This document shows, piece by piece, positions 10,301-25,300 of a DNA stretch of 64,000 nucleotides. Position numbers and translations under genes: made by a program. The DNA comes from Siphonodentalium dalli. Its lineage: Eukaryota; Mollusca; Scaphopoda; Gadilida; Siphonodentaliidae. Position 1 is the first letter of the stretch. Each line of letters opens with the position of its first letter. Location: positions 44,591,835 to 44,655,834 of the forward strand of contig CP136066.1 of assembly GCA_032622095.1 (NCBI GenBank). The letters are read 5' to 3'. Below the pieces are notes generated by a model, which had not been told where the DNA came from, ran no database searches, and saw only the letters and a list, made by a program, of their open reading frames with translations.

Positions 10301-13300
10301 TGCAAGACAACCCGAGGATTGTGTGGTTAAAACACCCAAAATCATCAGCTGGTATGAAACAGTAACTTCCAGTACAATTGCGGCTCCAGTAAATTTGTAT
10401 ATGTCATAGAAATGAAACAGTCAGTAGTCCGCTATAGTGTATCGGCAGTCAAGGAAAATAATTGTGGTGCCACAGCATTCACAGAACTGTTAATTGTGGT
10501 GCAGTTATGGTTTGACCGTAGTTATATAAGGATTAACTGTCATTTGGACTGTTTTTATGGAGATGTAACCGTGAGGTAAGTGGACATAACTTGTGTAAAA
10601 CCCAAAGGGTTTTACATACAAGTTATGACCACTTACCTCACGGTTACATCTCCATAAAAATAGTCCACATGACAGTTAATCCTTATATTTATATACATTT
10701 AGCGAAAAAGCCACTTTTGTAAATGTATTTAAATCGAAAAGTGTATCATGACAAAAACAGCCCAAAATACCCAATAGCACCCTTGGAAAAAGTTAATAGG
10801 AACAATTTCTCTTCATATTGAAACCCGATGATGTATCAAGTCAATCCTGCGCGAGTCCAAATGCGCCCAAAACATTACGCGTTCGTCTTTCCAAACCCAA
10901 TGACGTATCGATGTTGTTATGAGCTTGGTGTTATGAGCCGTTGCGCATTCACCGAGAAATAATTGCAACTAGCCACGTTGGCGCCGACCAATCGGAATGC
11001 TGGATTTAGTGATGATCACACTTAGTATGTAAATATAAATGCATAATAACCCCAGGTACTGGGTCAATTACTTATGGCAGTACAGTACAACATTGTTTTA
11101 TCACAATCCATAACTGGTAAATCCAGATTTATTACACACCCATCAAAATCAGGCCTCAAAATATTGTGTTGGTCATTTGCAGAATGAGGTCCCCAGTGGG
11201 TGAATTTCTATATCCCCTAATTTGCACAAGATAAAATACATAATCGAGGTGACAAATGGGTGAACATCACAAATATCAACAGGGGAACTTCAATCCTAGG
11301 TCTTCCATAGCAGTTGAGTCCTAAGCAGCATGAGTTCTCCAGAGAGTGAATTTGGTGATGTTAGCTCACTTTGTGGAATAGCATCACTAAATCCCCCCTC
11401 AAGGAACCCAATTCTGCATATGTCAGGCACATTATTATTTCAAGACTTGAATCTAAGTACTCAACACGCTAAATTTAAGGTAAAAGTTCTACTGTCTATA
11501 AAGGTGGGGTGATTCTGACAATCTCCATTTTGAATCACAACAGACAAGACATACTGTGTTATATTTCTACTGTTTATAAAAGTGGTGTGACAACCTCCAT
11601 TTTGAACCAACAATGTAAGTGGAGTTTACTTTTAATTTTGTTTGACATGATCTCATGTAAAGTTTTCTTGATGGCTGAGGAATCATTGTTTGCCAGCTCA
11701 CCCTCAGAGAGCCTCATGCAGAATGTAGCATGTATTACTATGTCTTCTACCTGAAGTTATGTGGGGCTCACTAGAGGAGGAGACTAATTTACCTTGATGG
11801 CTGAGGAATCATTGTTTGTCATCTCACCCTCAGAGAGCATCATGCAGAGAGCAGCATGTACTACTATGTCTTCTACCTGAAGTTATGTGGGGCTCACTAG
11901 AGGAGGAGACTAATTTACCTTGACGGCTGGAGAATCATTGTTTGCCAGCTCACCCTCAGAGAGCCTCATGCAGAGAGTAGCATGTACTACTATGTCATCT
12001 ACCTGAAGTTATGTGGGGCTCACTAGAGGAGGGGACTAATTTACCTTGATGGATGGAGAATCATTGTTTGTCATCTCATCATCAGATCCCTTAGCTGCTG
12101 CCGTCTCCATACTATCCTTTGATTTAACATCCTTCTTCTTTTTTCGGCCTCTTCTATCTGTTTTTTCCTCGACGATCGTAAGCGCTGGGAATGCTTCGTC
12201 ATTCATACTATCTGATTTATCATCCAGAAAATCAAATAAATCCTTCTTATCAAAACACGAACTCTCAGCCTTCTCTGACTTGTCTTCCGGAAATAGAGAA
12301 ACTTTTGACGCAGATTTTTCGGCACTTTCTTCAACGATATCACTCTTAACTTCTAATTTCACTGGCGGAGTTACGCCTGCCTCCTCATTAATGACATCAG
12401 ATAATGGTGGTTGAGACGTGATTTCTGGAATCTCTGTTTTATCCGAGTCGTCGTAGGAAGAATTTGTGATGTCTGCATCCTCCGATTTTGATGATAGTTC
12501 CTCATTAGATCTCGTTTTGATGTCAGTCACCCTGACCAATGATGGCATCTCTCGCACGGGCTCCGTATCGTCTTCAGGTGACCACTCATAAATGTCCCTC
12601 TTTTTTGTTGATTGTGGATCAGTGATTTTCTTTAAATCTGTCGACTTGTCTTCTTTCTTCTCGAGAACCGGCAGTGACTTGTCATCATCTGTCTGCTTCG
12701 ATGGTTTCTTATTGCATACTTTTGCTGAAAACAAATTCAACAAAATATTTAATATATATCAAAACAAATAAAAGGTTACAGACCACGTGTCCCCCAAAAA
12801 TTTGGCTTTTTAGTAAGGAAAGCTTTTTTTAAACATTGTCAAAATACATCGGACCGAGACCAAATTCAAACTTGGCCTTTGTCTTCTGAAATTTGAACCA
12901 TACCAAATATCAAGAGATTCAGTTAAATTTAAAAAGAATCGGATAACTAAAAGTAAAGTTATCATCCAGAAACCAAAATAATGTCCAAATTCTAAGACAA
13001 GAACCATAACACTAGCAAAAATGGGCGGACCGAACCCATATATGAACATGACCTGTATTAGGAGCTCATAAACTCACATACCAAATATAATTTCGATCCG
13101 ATTATCTAAAATAAAGTTATCATCCGGAAACTTTCTGAACAGACGGACAGATTCTAAGTCGGTCGAAAAGGGGCCATAACTCTAGCAATGAAAGTGTCAA
13201 TGACACTGTAGCTCAACTTGGAAAGGGAATAATTTCATGTGTTAAAGTCAATGGAGTGATTAGGAATGTGGAAAGTTTAAAGGCCTAGTTATACAAAGAG

Positions 13301-16300
13301 TAAAATCTAAGATGGCCGCTGGCAGCCATGTTTTTTTGCCAAATGACCCCAAAAAGACTCGTTCCCATTTACATGTCATTATTAACATCCCAGTACAAAT
13401 TTCATGATGATCTGACAAATGATACGACCTGTAGCCTGTGTCAAAGGATTTAGTCATGCAAAGAGTAAAATCCAAGATGGCTGCTGGCAGCCATGTTTTT
13501 TGGCCAAATGACTCCAAAATGAATAATTCCCATCTACATGTCATTGTTAACATCCGTAACAAATTTCATGATGATCTGACCAAAGCTACAACCTGTAGGC
13601 CGCGCCAAAGGATTTAGTCATGCAAAGAGTTAAATCCAAGATGGCTTCTGGTGGCCATTTTTTTGGCCGAATGACCCCAAAATGACTCGTTCCCATCTAC
13701 ATGTCAATATTAACATCCATGACAAATTTCATGATGATCAGACGAGCAGTATGACCTGTAGCCCGCGCCAATGGATTGAATTTTGAAATCCAAAATGGCG
13801 GCTGGTGGCCATGTTTTTTGCCGAATAACCCCAAAATAACTCGTTCCCATCTACATGTCAATATTAATATCCATGACAAATTTCATGATGATCAGACAAA
13901 CAGTACGACCTGTAGCCCGTGCGAATGGATTGAATATTGAAATCCAAGATGGCCACTGGCGGCCATGTTTTTTTCCCGAATGAACCCAAAATGACTCGTT
14001 CCAATCTACATTTCAATGTCAACAGCTATGACACATTTTATGATGATCCGACCAAGGGTACGACCTGTAGGCCGTACCAAAGAATTTAGTCACGCAAAGA
14101 GTAAATCTAAGATGGCTGCCGGCAGCCATGTTTTTAGGCCGAATGACCCCAAAATTACTCGTTCCCATCTACATGTCAATGTTAACATTCATGACAAATT
14201 TCATGATGATCAGACCAAAGGTACGACCTGTAGCCCGTGCTAATGGATTGAATATTGAAATCCAAGATGGCCACTGGTGGCCATGTTGTTTGTCCGAATG
14301 ACCCCAAAATGACTGGTTCCCATCTACATTCCAATTTCAACAGCCATGACAAATTTCATGATGATCAGACTAAAGGTACGACCTGTAGCCCGTGCTAAAG
14401 GATTTAGTCATACAAAGAGTAAAATCCAAAATGGCTGCTGGCGGCCATGTTTTGTTGCCGAATGACCCCAAAATGACTCGTTCCCATCAACATGTCATTG
14501 TTAACATCCATGAAAAAATTTATGATGATCGGACCAAAGGTACGACCTGTAGGCCGTGCCAAAGAATTTAGTCATGCAAAGAGTAAAATCTAAGATGGCC
14601 TGCCGGTGGCCATGTTTTTTGGCCGAACAACCCCAAAATTACTCGTTCCCATCTACATGTCAATATTAACATCCATGACAAATTTCATGATGATCAGACG
14701 AACAGTACGACCTGTAGCCCGTGCTAATGGATTGAATATTGAATCCAAGATGGCCACTGGCAGCCATGTTTTTTCCCGAATGAACCCAAAATGACTCGTT
14801 CCCATCTACATGTCAATGTCAACAGCTATGACAAATTTCATAATGATCCGACCAAAGGTACGACCTGTAGCCCGTGCTAAAGGAAATTGTTGATGCATCA
14901 CGCACACACGCACGGACGACGGATGACAAAGCCATGGCAATAGCTCAAACTTTACAAAGTAAAGTTGAGCTAAAAATGGGCGGACCGAACACATATTCGA
15001 ACGTGACCTGTACTTGGAGCTCATGAACTCACATACCAAATTTGGTTTCGATCTGAAAGCCCAAAATAAAGTTCTCATCCGGAAACTTTACGCACGGCTA
15101 AACAGACAGACGGACACACAGCTATTTTAATAAGTTTAAATAGTTTGTTTCTCATGTAATATGTATTTAAGATCAAGATTCATTTTTATAAAACTTATAA
15201 CTTACTTTATTTTAAATTTAGATTCAAGGATATAAAATAACATGTTAGATGCTATGAAAGATTCTTTTTTGTCAGTGAATTTCCTAAATCACTAATTGAA
15301 CAATACAAAAACCAATGCAAATGAAAAAACAATCAAGTCACATAAACTTAAAACTGTTGGCTGACCCCTTCTGGATCTTGTGCACATGTATTTGGTAACT
15401 CAGTTGTCGAAAAATAACAAAAATTGTTTGCCAATCGGTTTCAAACAAGTATACCAACAAACTTGTAAACTCAGACAGCCAGTGTGAATGGAGAGAGTGA
15501 AGAACGAAAGAACTGAATTTTGTACATTATATTATTGTTTCTCCAATAAAAACATTAAACAAAAAAAACCTTTTTAAAAACAAAATGATTATCTTTGGTA
15601 ATAACAGGTCTAATTTATCTGCAATACCTTATTATAAAAACAAATCCTGTGTGTTATTGGGGGATACGGCTCTGTGGTTGTTGGGTGCACATTTATTGAG
15701 AACCGTTTCTTGGTTCACACAATGTGCCTCAATGACCAGTGGGTATCCCCCAATAACACACACATCCATTCATTTCTTAAATAGCCACAAAAATGTCCCA
15801 AATAAAACAATAGATGGACTGTCGTCCGGTGCATACCCGCTTGTGGCATACCGCCTAGTGTGGGCATTTCTATAACTTATGACTGCTATACTCAGACAGA
15901 TGGATCCAAAAATGAGCATTTTCATATAAACAAAGATGAATAACTATAGAACAAAAAACCAAAACAAAACAGTTCAATGTGCCATTAAATGTCCTCATAG
16001 TGGTGAACATCCATACAAAATTTCATTGACATCCGAGCATTACTGCTCAAGTTATGACCTGAACAGACACCAGACGGACCAAAAATCCAACATTTCCAGA
16101 TAAACAAAGATGAATAACTCTAGAATGGAAAATCTGAACAAAACAATGGAACCTTCTATTTAATGTCCTCATAGTTGTGAACATCCATAACAAATTTCAT
16201 TGCGATCCCAGCACAACTGTTGAAGTTACGACATGAACAGACATCGGGAGACGTACGGATGGACGGACACACGCATGGACGGACAGGTGCAAAACAGTAT

Positions 16301-19300
16301 AAAAAAAAATAATTATAAAAAAACATTTGAAGCATAAATTCTGATTCAAAACCAGTTGAATTTTCTCTTGATAGATATGTCCTAAAAGACTTTTAAAATG
16401 TGAATTTAACAGAACATTACTGCAGTGGTATGGTTAAACAAATACCTGTGCTATCAGTTTTCTTGTCGCCATCATCAGCTTCCACCTTCTCGGCCTCCTC
16501 TGTAACCATAGAAACTTCTGCTGCATCAGTGCATGGCAAATCTTTAGGTTTGACTTTGGCATCATCAGAAATGTCATCTTCTTCCTCGTCAGTGACTTTG
16601 ACACTCTCCTGTGGTTCCTCGCTGTCATCTGCATCAGGGAAATCAGACATGTCTCTATCAGAGTATTCTTCCTTATCTTGCTTGTCTGATTCAGTGATTG
16701 TTGAAGCGACTTCGATGTCCTCATCTCCACTATACGACTGATCACTCTCTGCACTGTCTAAATAAAAAATATAATATCCAAAGAATAAGTAAGTGATCAA
16801 GACAGTAAACATGTTTCATCCTTTTATACTAAATATTCATTGATCATGCCTATATGGAGCCCCAGACTGAGAGAACGCTGATGACTGTCGTCTGCTTGTG
16901 TCCATGTGAGGCTCCATACGGGAGTGTAGTATAAATTAACCCTTTCTATACTAAATTCTCATTGACGAGTAGTTTCATAAGGAAATGGTAATTTCAACAA
17001 AGGGCCATAACTCTGGTGAAAATTGGTAGGCGGAACCCATATTTAAACTTGACCTTACCTTGGGCTAGCAAATTCACATACTAAATTTCATTCCATTCAG
17101 TTCAGACATACTAAGTTATCATCTGGAAACGAAAATTGAGTGCAAATTCCAGAAGGGTCGTAACTCTGGTAAGATTGGATGACAAAACCAGATTTCAAAC
17201 TTGACCTGTATTTTGTGTTAGTAAACCCACATACCAAATTTCTTTCGCCTCAGTTGAGATTATCTAAAGTTATCATCGAGACACTAAAAAAGCGAACGGA
17301 CGAATGGACAGATGGACCAATAACATAATATGTCATTTTTTTTAAACGGGCATATAAAAATTGTTATCTGGACGTATGAATACAGATACAGAGAAAACAG
17401 CTGGATCTACCACCACAGCAGAATTATGGGTAATTTTTCAGGATTTAATCGGAAATATGGCTTGTTGCCATTCATCGGAAAGTTCTCACTGAGAGCTTTC
17501 CGATGAATGGCAACAAGCCATATTTCCGACTAAATCTTGAAAAATTACCCATAATTCTACTGAGAATAAATTTGGGCTTCCTAATTGTTGGATCTTTTGC
17601 TATGTTCTTCTCACTAAATATTTCAATCACAGAATAATTCATGATCAAGCCTGAAAATATTGTGCCGGACATGTTTTTAGTTAATTTCATGGCAGAATTT
17701 ACATCATATAAACTCAGGAATATTCGGATAACTTACATTTTCCAATCTTTAAATGCCCACGTTACATGGTGAACAACCAACTCAGGTACCAATGACTGAA
17801 GGAAAACCGTCTGCATCCCGTTGAAGTTAAACGACCACTATTCAAGACTCGGCAGAAAGTTCGGATGCATAATGCACCGGAATATAACATGATTAAATTA
17901 TCGGCGGTCATTTTTCATAACCTAACCACAGCAACGTAACCATCGGATTCCAAAGCATGTGTTATAGCGATGTTGGGTTTGAATTCTTTGGTGGGGGAAT
18001 GCGTCTGGTTGACGGACTCTCAGCCCCTATAGCGGAAACCCTGGTCTAGGTCTCCCATAGCAATTGAGGCCATGCAGAATGAGGTCACTGTGCTGGGTAG
18101 CATCACTAAATTCACCTTCTTGGGACCTCATTCTGCAAATGTTTGGCACCATATTTTCTGGGCTGTTCCTGATATTGTGTATTTTAGATAAGAGACTTAC
18201 CAACTGACTCCTCTCCGCTCTCACCAGAACGTCGTATTTTAGGTACTGCAATTGAAAATATTAAACTAATTTCAATCATAATTTCAATCATAAGTAGAGA
18301 GTTTTCTGTTGTGGGTGGTTGGGCTGTGCATTCTCACAACCAAGCCTTGAAATAGTGTGCCTGTCATTTGCAGAATGAGGTCCCCAGAGAGTGAATTTAG
18401 TGATGCTACCCTGCACAGTGGGCTAGCATCACCAAATTCACCCTCTGGGAACCTCATTCTGCTGAGTTGTAAGCAGAATGAGGTCCCCAGAGGGTGAATT
18501 TGGTGATGCTAGCCCGCTATGCGGGGTAGCATCACTAAATTCACCCGCTGGGGACCTCATTCTGCAAAATGACAGACACACTATTTCAAGGCTTGCAGAT
18601 GAGCTCATTTCAATCAAAAGTAGAGAGTTTTCTGTTGTGGGTGGTTGGACTGCACATGCTCACAACAAGATCGTGAGTTAAAATGAATATCAAGCACTGA
18701 TTTCAGCTGCGAAAATCATGGCGTATCCTTGGTTACCCCCATTTGCGACAGAATCGCAGTCGTGTGTACGGAAAAATCGTAGATGGAAAGATCGTAGGGT
18801 AGTCAATCACGTGGTTAACTATGGCTCATGAACAATTTCCCCATCAGAGATGAAAAATGCAATAATGTGAACAGACTAAGCAGGTTTTTAGTCAGACCTT
18901 ATTTCTCCACTTACAATTAAATCGTGTCATCTAAAGTTCGCTTGAGGTGATATAAATTAAAAAACAATAATTGCAATAAAACAGGTCCAGTTTCAAGAGA
19001 GGAATTCAGTCTTTGAAGTTGAAAAATAATGAGACAATATAAAATATTTGAACACAAAACAGTCCTTTTGGATGTTGTAGAGACTATTTAACCCTTTACC
19101 CAACAGAACGGCCCTGTGCCAACGCATTCTCTTATATATGCGAGTCGACCATAGGTCGCCTCGCATATATAAGAGAATGCATTGGCTTAACACATTAAAA
19201 ATTATAAAATTGTTAAAGAATGTAAGAAAAAATGGCCAAAACCGGCCAAATAAAGCTTCAACAGCCTAAAATATCTTCGGTCTGTCTCAATAGAACCATA

Positions 19301-22300
19301 CAAATATGGATATCATTGGAACCGGCTCCTTGACCACATTGTGATAGTTACAGTTATGCCCTGTGTCAATGCATTCTCTTATATATGCGAGTCGATCTAT
19401 ATAAGAGAATGCATTGGCCTAAAAAAAACTTTTTACCATTTTTTCTTACATTCTTTAACAATTTTATAATTTTGAATGTGTTAAGCCAATGCATTCTCTT
19501 ATATATGCGAGGCGACCTATGGTCGACTCGCATATATAAGAGAATGCATTGGCACAGGGCCGTTCTGTTGGGTAAAGGGTTAAAAGGGTACTGTACGCTA
19601 AATCCGGTCATTATGGGATCATCTCCTTTTATACACAGAAACAAATGAATGAATTTGAGCCATGGATTAGTGCAAAATACAATTATGTGCTCTATGAACG
19701 ATACAAACAACATGGTAATTATAATGAAAATGAATTTTGACTCCAGTCTCCAGAATTTAAGGCGGTTAGAAAAATAAATTTGAGATTCAATTGCTAGCCC
19801 ACTGAGTGACATAGCATCATTAAATTCAACCTCTGGGGACCTCATTCTGCAAATGACAGATGGGCTATTTGCAGGTTTGGCATGAAACCACTTCGAGGCC
19901 GTGAGTGATTTTTACAGAGATATGAGATTTATGGAGGAATCAGATTTACGAGCTACTTACAAAGAGTTTTACCCCCTGGAAGTTCGAGACTGCGGGACCG
20001 AGTTGACCTCCCTTTAGAGCTATTCGGAGATGGCGATTTAAACTTGTTGATCGTCTGAAAAACATGTCAATGGGAGAACTAGTCAAACATGAAATATATA
20101 ATGTGAGAGCATTAAAATATAATTATCAGAAATGAAAAGGCTATTCTGCCATATTCGGAAGAATAGCCTGGGCTTAGGCCAAAACAAAAAACTTCTCTGT
20201 TTCCGATAACATTTTGTTTTTGTTGCAAATTTTGTTTTTTAAAACCTTTCAGCTGTAAGCAATATAATAATGTAGTCACAGTCCCATGGAATATGGTAGA
20301 TCCATATGTATTGAAAATGAGCCAAGCATTGGATAAAAACATGTTGACCCTTGAATTCATTCACGCTACAGTAAGATCTCTACCAACGATTGAGCTTAAT
20401 AACCAACTTATATTTGTTTTTGGGATTGGGGAAAACAATAAATATTCATATTGTCACTCTAACAGGTAACTATAGACTAGCCTTCTGGAGAAAAAAAAAA
20501 AAATCAAGGCAGGCAAGAAATTCTCAGCCAGACAGGGTATCGGAAACAAAGAGGTTTTTTTTTTGGCCTTAGTGAAAAAATATGATTACGACAAAATGGA
20601 AATCACAAAATGATGAAAGCAAAATAGTGAAACCACAAGAACATTAATACAGGAAAAAATGAAATCATGAAATCAAATGATGAGCAAAACCATGGTTACA
20701 AACATCAACATTTCAAGATCATGAGGTTACTTTGGACATTTCCATAAAACTTCCTGTTGATGAATTTGAGTTGAAATGAATTAATTCATTATCACACATT
20801 TTATGTTCACCTTCTGGTTCTTAAACCATTCTTGACCAATAACAAGCCTGAGTTTAGTGTTACTAACTAATCGGTTTTATTCACTCAAGTATGTCCATAA
20901 TATGTGACCCGCCATATCAAATCCAGTCGACCAGTCGACCATAGGTCGCCTCGCATATATAAGAGAATGCATTGGCCTAACAATTTTTTATCATTTTTTT
21001 TAAATAAACGATTCTTACAATTTTTAGGACATAAAATAAAAAAACATCCATTACCCTGCAGGGAGCCCCACACATATATAGAAGCATATAGAAGAGTGTC
21101 GTCTGCTCATGTTTGTCTGGGGCTCTGTATGTACAAGAAAAAATTATTAAAATTGTAAAAAATTGTTAGGCCAATGCATTCTCTTATATATGCGAGGCAC
21201 AGGGTAAAAAAATCCCGACTTAGGACTGGATTTGATATGGCGGGTCACATATGTCTTTAACCATTTATGTGAAGAAACAAACCTTTAAATTTAAATTTGA
21301 TAATCTCTTTAATTGTTTCTTGTCAGGTCTATCAACGACACATATCACTCGTTCAGCCTTTATCCATTCATCATATCTGTAACAAACAATAAAATCGTAA
21401 ATTTCCAAAGAATACACTGCTGCAGAAACTGGAGCTTCCTGAAATTTTGTTAAAACCCTGTACCAATGCATTCTCTTATATATGATAGTCTCCCATAGGG
21501 AGCCTTGCATATATAAGAGAATACATTGGCCTAATAATATTTACCTTGACCTTGTAAGCCAGTGCATTCTCTTATATATCTGAGGTTCCCTATGGGAGAC
21601 TCGCATATATACTGTAAGATAATGCACAGCACAGGATCTTTAATGCTGCACCAGCGTGTAGCTCCCGTCATGAAAGGGTTAAGGATATCCGACGGTCAGC
21701 TACATTGTGTGACTTTTATGTGTACAGTACTTGTCCCATTTCAATTTGGATTTGATGTTGATATCAGACAAATGATTCGATTCGAGATTCGCTGTTGACA
21801 TCAGGCAAACGATTTGATTTGAGATTCAATGTCGACATCAGACATCAGATAGATATTCTTCTGAAGGCTGGATTTGCATACTGTAGTTGTCGTTCTGCCG
21901 CGGTGTACTTGCTGTTCGGCCGCAGTATACTTGCCGGTTGGCCGCAGTTTACTTGCCGGTCGGCCGCCGTGCCCAACTGCAGTTACAAACCTTAACACCA
22001 TGGCCAAATGTCAAGTACAACAAGGTGTCAGTGGACACTTGTTGTGTCAACTGGGGTATCATAATGAGTGGGCAGAGATACTCTGCTGAAGGCCAGATTT
22101 GCATACATTATGTTAATGAGCTGGCGGAGCTATTCTGCTGAAGGCTGGATTTGCATACATTATGTTAATGAGCTGACAGAGATATTCTGCTGAATGCTGG
22201 ATTTGCATACATTATCATAATGATTGGGCGGAGTTTTTCTGCTGAAGGCCATATTTGCATACATTATCATAATGAACTGGCAGAGATATTCAGCTGAAAA

Positions 22301-25300
22301 CTGGAGAGTTTTCCCGCATTATCATTGTAAAATTGCGGTCGAAGATAAATGTGGTTAGGCATACTGACTGCGATGTAGAGATATAAATATATGGACAATT
22401 TTATATTATTAAAATTCCTTGAATTAAAAAATACTTACCTGTGTATATAAAATACTTGTTTTAAACTAAAAACAGACACGATACATACAGGCAATAAAAC
22501 CCCATAGTGTACATGCTGTTCGGCTGCGGTGTAGTTGCTGTTCGGCCGCTGTGTACTTGCCATTCAGCTGCGGTGAACTGGCAGTTCACCGCAGTGCCCA
22601 ACTGCAATTACAAACCTTGACACCACGGCCAAATGTCAAGTACAACGAGGTGTCAGTGAACACTTGCTGTGCCAACTGTGGTATCATAATGAGTGGGCCG
22701 AGATATTCTGCTGAAGGCAGATTTGCATACAATATTATAATAACCTGGCAGAGTTATTCTGCTGAAGGCCAGATTTGCATACATTATGATAATGAGTGGG
22801 CAGATATTCTGCTGAAGGCCGGATTTGCATACATTATGATAATGAGCTGGCAGTTATTCTGCTGAAGGCTGGATTTGCATACATTATGATAATTAGTTGT
22901 AAGCAGTAACTTATAACTCTAAACTACTGATTCAGATTTTAACCCTGTCTGTTATTACATTGTGGACTTTATATTTTATACAGCTTCTGTCATTCTAAGC
23001 TACAGTAGTACAGTATCATTGAGTCTTATTTGTGACCCGCCATATCAAATCCAGTCGTAAGTCGGGATTTTTTTACCCTGTGCCAATGCATTCTCTTATA
23101 TATGCGAGTCGACCATAGGTCGCCTCGTATATATAAGAGAATGCATTGGCCTAACAATTTTTTTTAATTTTTTTTAAATAAATGTTTCTTACAAATTTTT
23201 AGGACATAAAATAAAAAACATCCATTACCCTGCAGGGAGCCCCACACATATATAGAAGCATATAGAAGAGTGTCGTCTGCTCATGTTTGTCTGGGGCTCT
23301 GTATGGGTGAAATTATAAAATTGTTAAAGAATACAAGAAAAAATTATTAAAATTGTAAAAAATAGTTAGGCCAATGCATTCTCTTATATATGCGAGGCGA
23401 CCTATGGTCGACTCTCATATATAAGAGAATGCATTGGCACAGGGTAAAAAAATCCCGACTTACGACTGGATTTGATATGGCGGGTCACATTTCACCTCAC
23501 CTGATTGCCTTCAGTTACAGTGTCATTGATAATGTAACCCTTTCTATACTAAATACTCATTGATGAGTAGTTGAACTCATTATATGAACATTTCCCACCA
23601 ATTAATATGAATCATTCTGCTCATGTATAATCTATTTTTCTGTCTGTGATCTGCTTTTATTAAATGAACACCCCCCCCCCCCTAAATGAGTAATATACCA
23701 TTCCAATGTAAACTTTTATAACTGAATAGGAGAATCCATTCAGTATATGAAGGGTTAACCTCACCTGTTATTCCATCCTGCATAGTGAACTTTATACTGC
23801 TTCTGGTTTGCTTCCAATCCACTGTCGGTCACCTACAAACAGTACAGAGTGCATTAAAGGGGCATAAAGCACTCACAATGGGTAAATTTGAAAAATAAAA
23901 ACAAAAGTTTTAGTTTACAATCTATACTTCTGGATTATTTTTCACTGCTCTGACCTTTATCAACACAATTATTCTCATTTTCCCATGATATTATGACTGA
24001 TTTCGTAAGAAGTCTGACACACCACACTGCGCACCATTGAAAATAAAATTTAAAAACAAAACTACTTGTTTTGGATTTATTTTGTTGCAATTTCGGTAAA
24101 AACGTTGTCGGCGGGTTCGTACCCAACTAATTAATTAGGTGTCACCTTAGATAAGATTCGAATTCATACCTTAGCTTCATATATCTTTTGATTCTTTCCA
24201 TTTCCATATCTGATTTTGAGTTTTGTTCCCATAGGATATTCATCCTCTTTTGTCTTCTTAAGTCCTTGTTTCTTTTGTGAATCATCGTCCTTTCCATGCG
24301 CTACAGCATCAATGGTATCGATGACCTGAGAACTAAAAGCCACAGATATTTATGAGCAATGTGATCCGGGGTATAAAATAATAGATACATTTTCTGAGTC
24401 AAAGACTGTAAGACACTTGCCTGGAAATGCTTCTATCAATTATTATTGATTTTATATCAATATTTTATTATATAATGTGATAATCAAGTGGAACTTTTAT
24501 TCATTACTATTTTTAGAATTTTTAGATAGATTTACTATGCATGCTACACTCCAAACAAACGCGAGCCATAAAATGTCCAAAATTGATTGTATGTATGACA
24601 TTATGGCAGAAAATTCTTAAAATAAACTCAATATTAATTGACATAGTAGCATTTCCAGGCAGGGGTCCTCGATTCATATTTATTATTTTATACCCATCAA
24701 ACTATATAAAACTTGTTATAGGAAGAGATCGACCATCTTTAAACTGCATTTTAATAAAAAAAAAAATAACTATCTCCAGTTATAAATATGTTGCTTCTGT
24801 TATTTCAGTTGGTAAATCATTTGACAACGCTAATTTAGTGTATGGTGATATGTATCGTATCATTGATAAAGTATTATGATTCGTATCGTGAACAAGTCTA
24901 TCATTACAGCCCTAGTCTCTATATCCAACAAAACAATGTCATAACACCAATAATCAACCAAGCCTTGATTTAGTGAATCTGTCAATTGCAGAATGAGGTC
25001 CACCAGAGGGTGAATTTGGTGATGCTAGCCCACTCATTCAGCTTAGGCCTCATCTTCTGGGAAGTATCTATACTCTCTAATTAACATTGTTTTTAGTGAG
25101 GTTCCCAGAGGGTGAATTTGGTGATGCTAGCCCAATGTGTGGGATAGCATCACTAAATTCACCCTCTGGGGGCCTCAATCTGCAAATAGCAGACACACTA
25201 TATCCGATCTTGGTTGATGATTGGTGTTATATTGTTTTGTTGGATATAGAAACTAGAATGTACAGTAGTGCCCTAAATTAGCGACTCCTTAACCAGAGCA

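Noticed and set aside
13289-14882. Possible CRISPR-like or regulatory array
   Set aside because: Units are adjacent without unique spacers, 155-165 bp long and diverged: a satellite-type core of a transposon in animal DNA.
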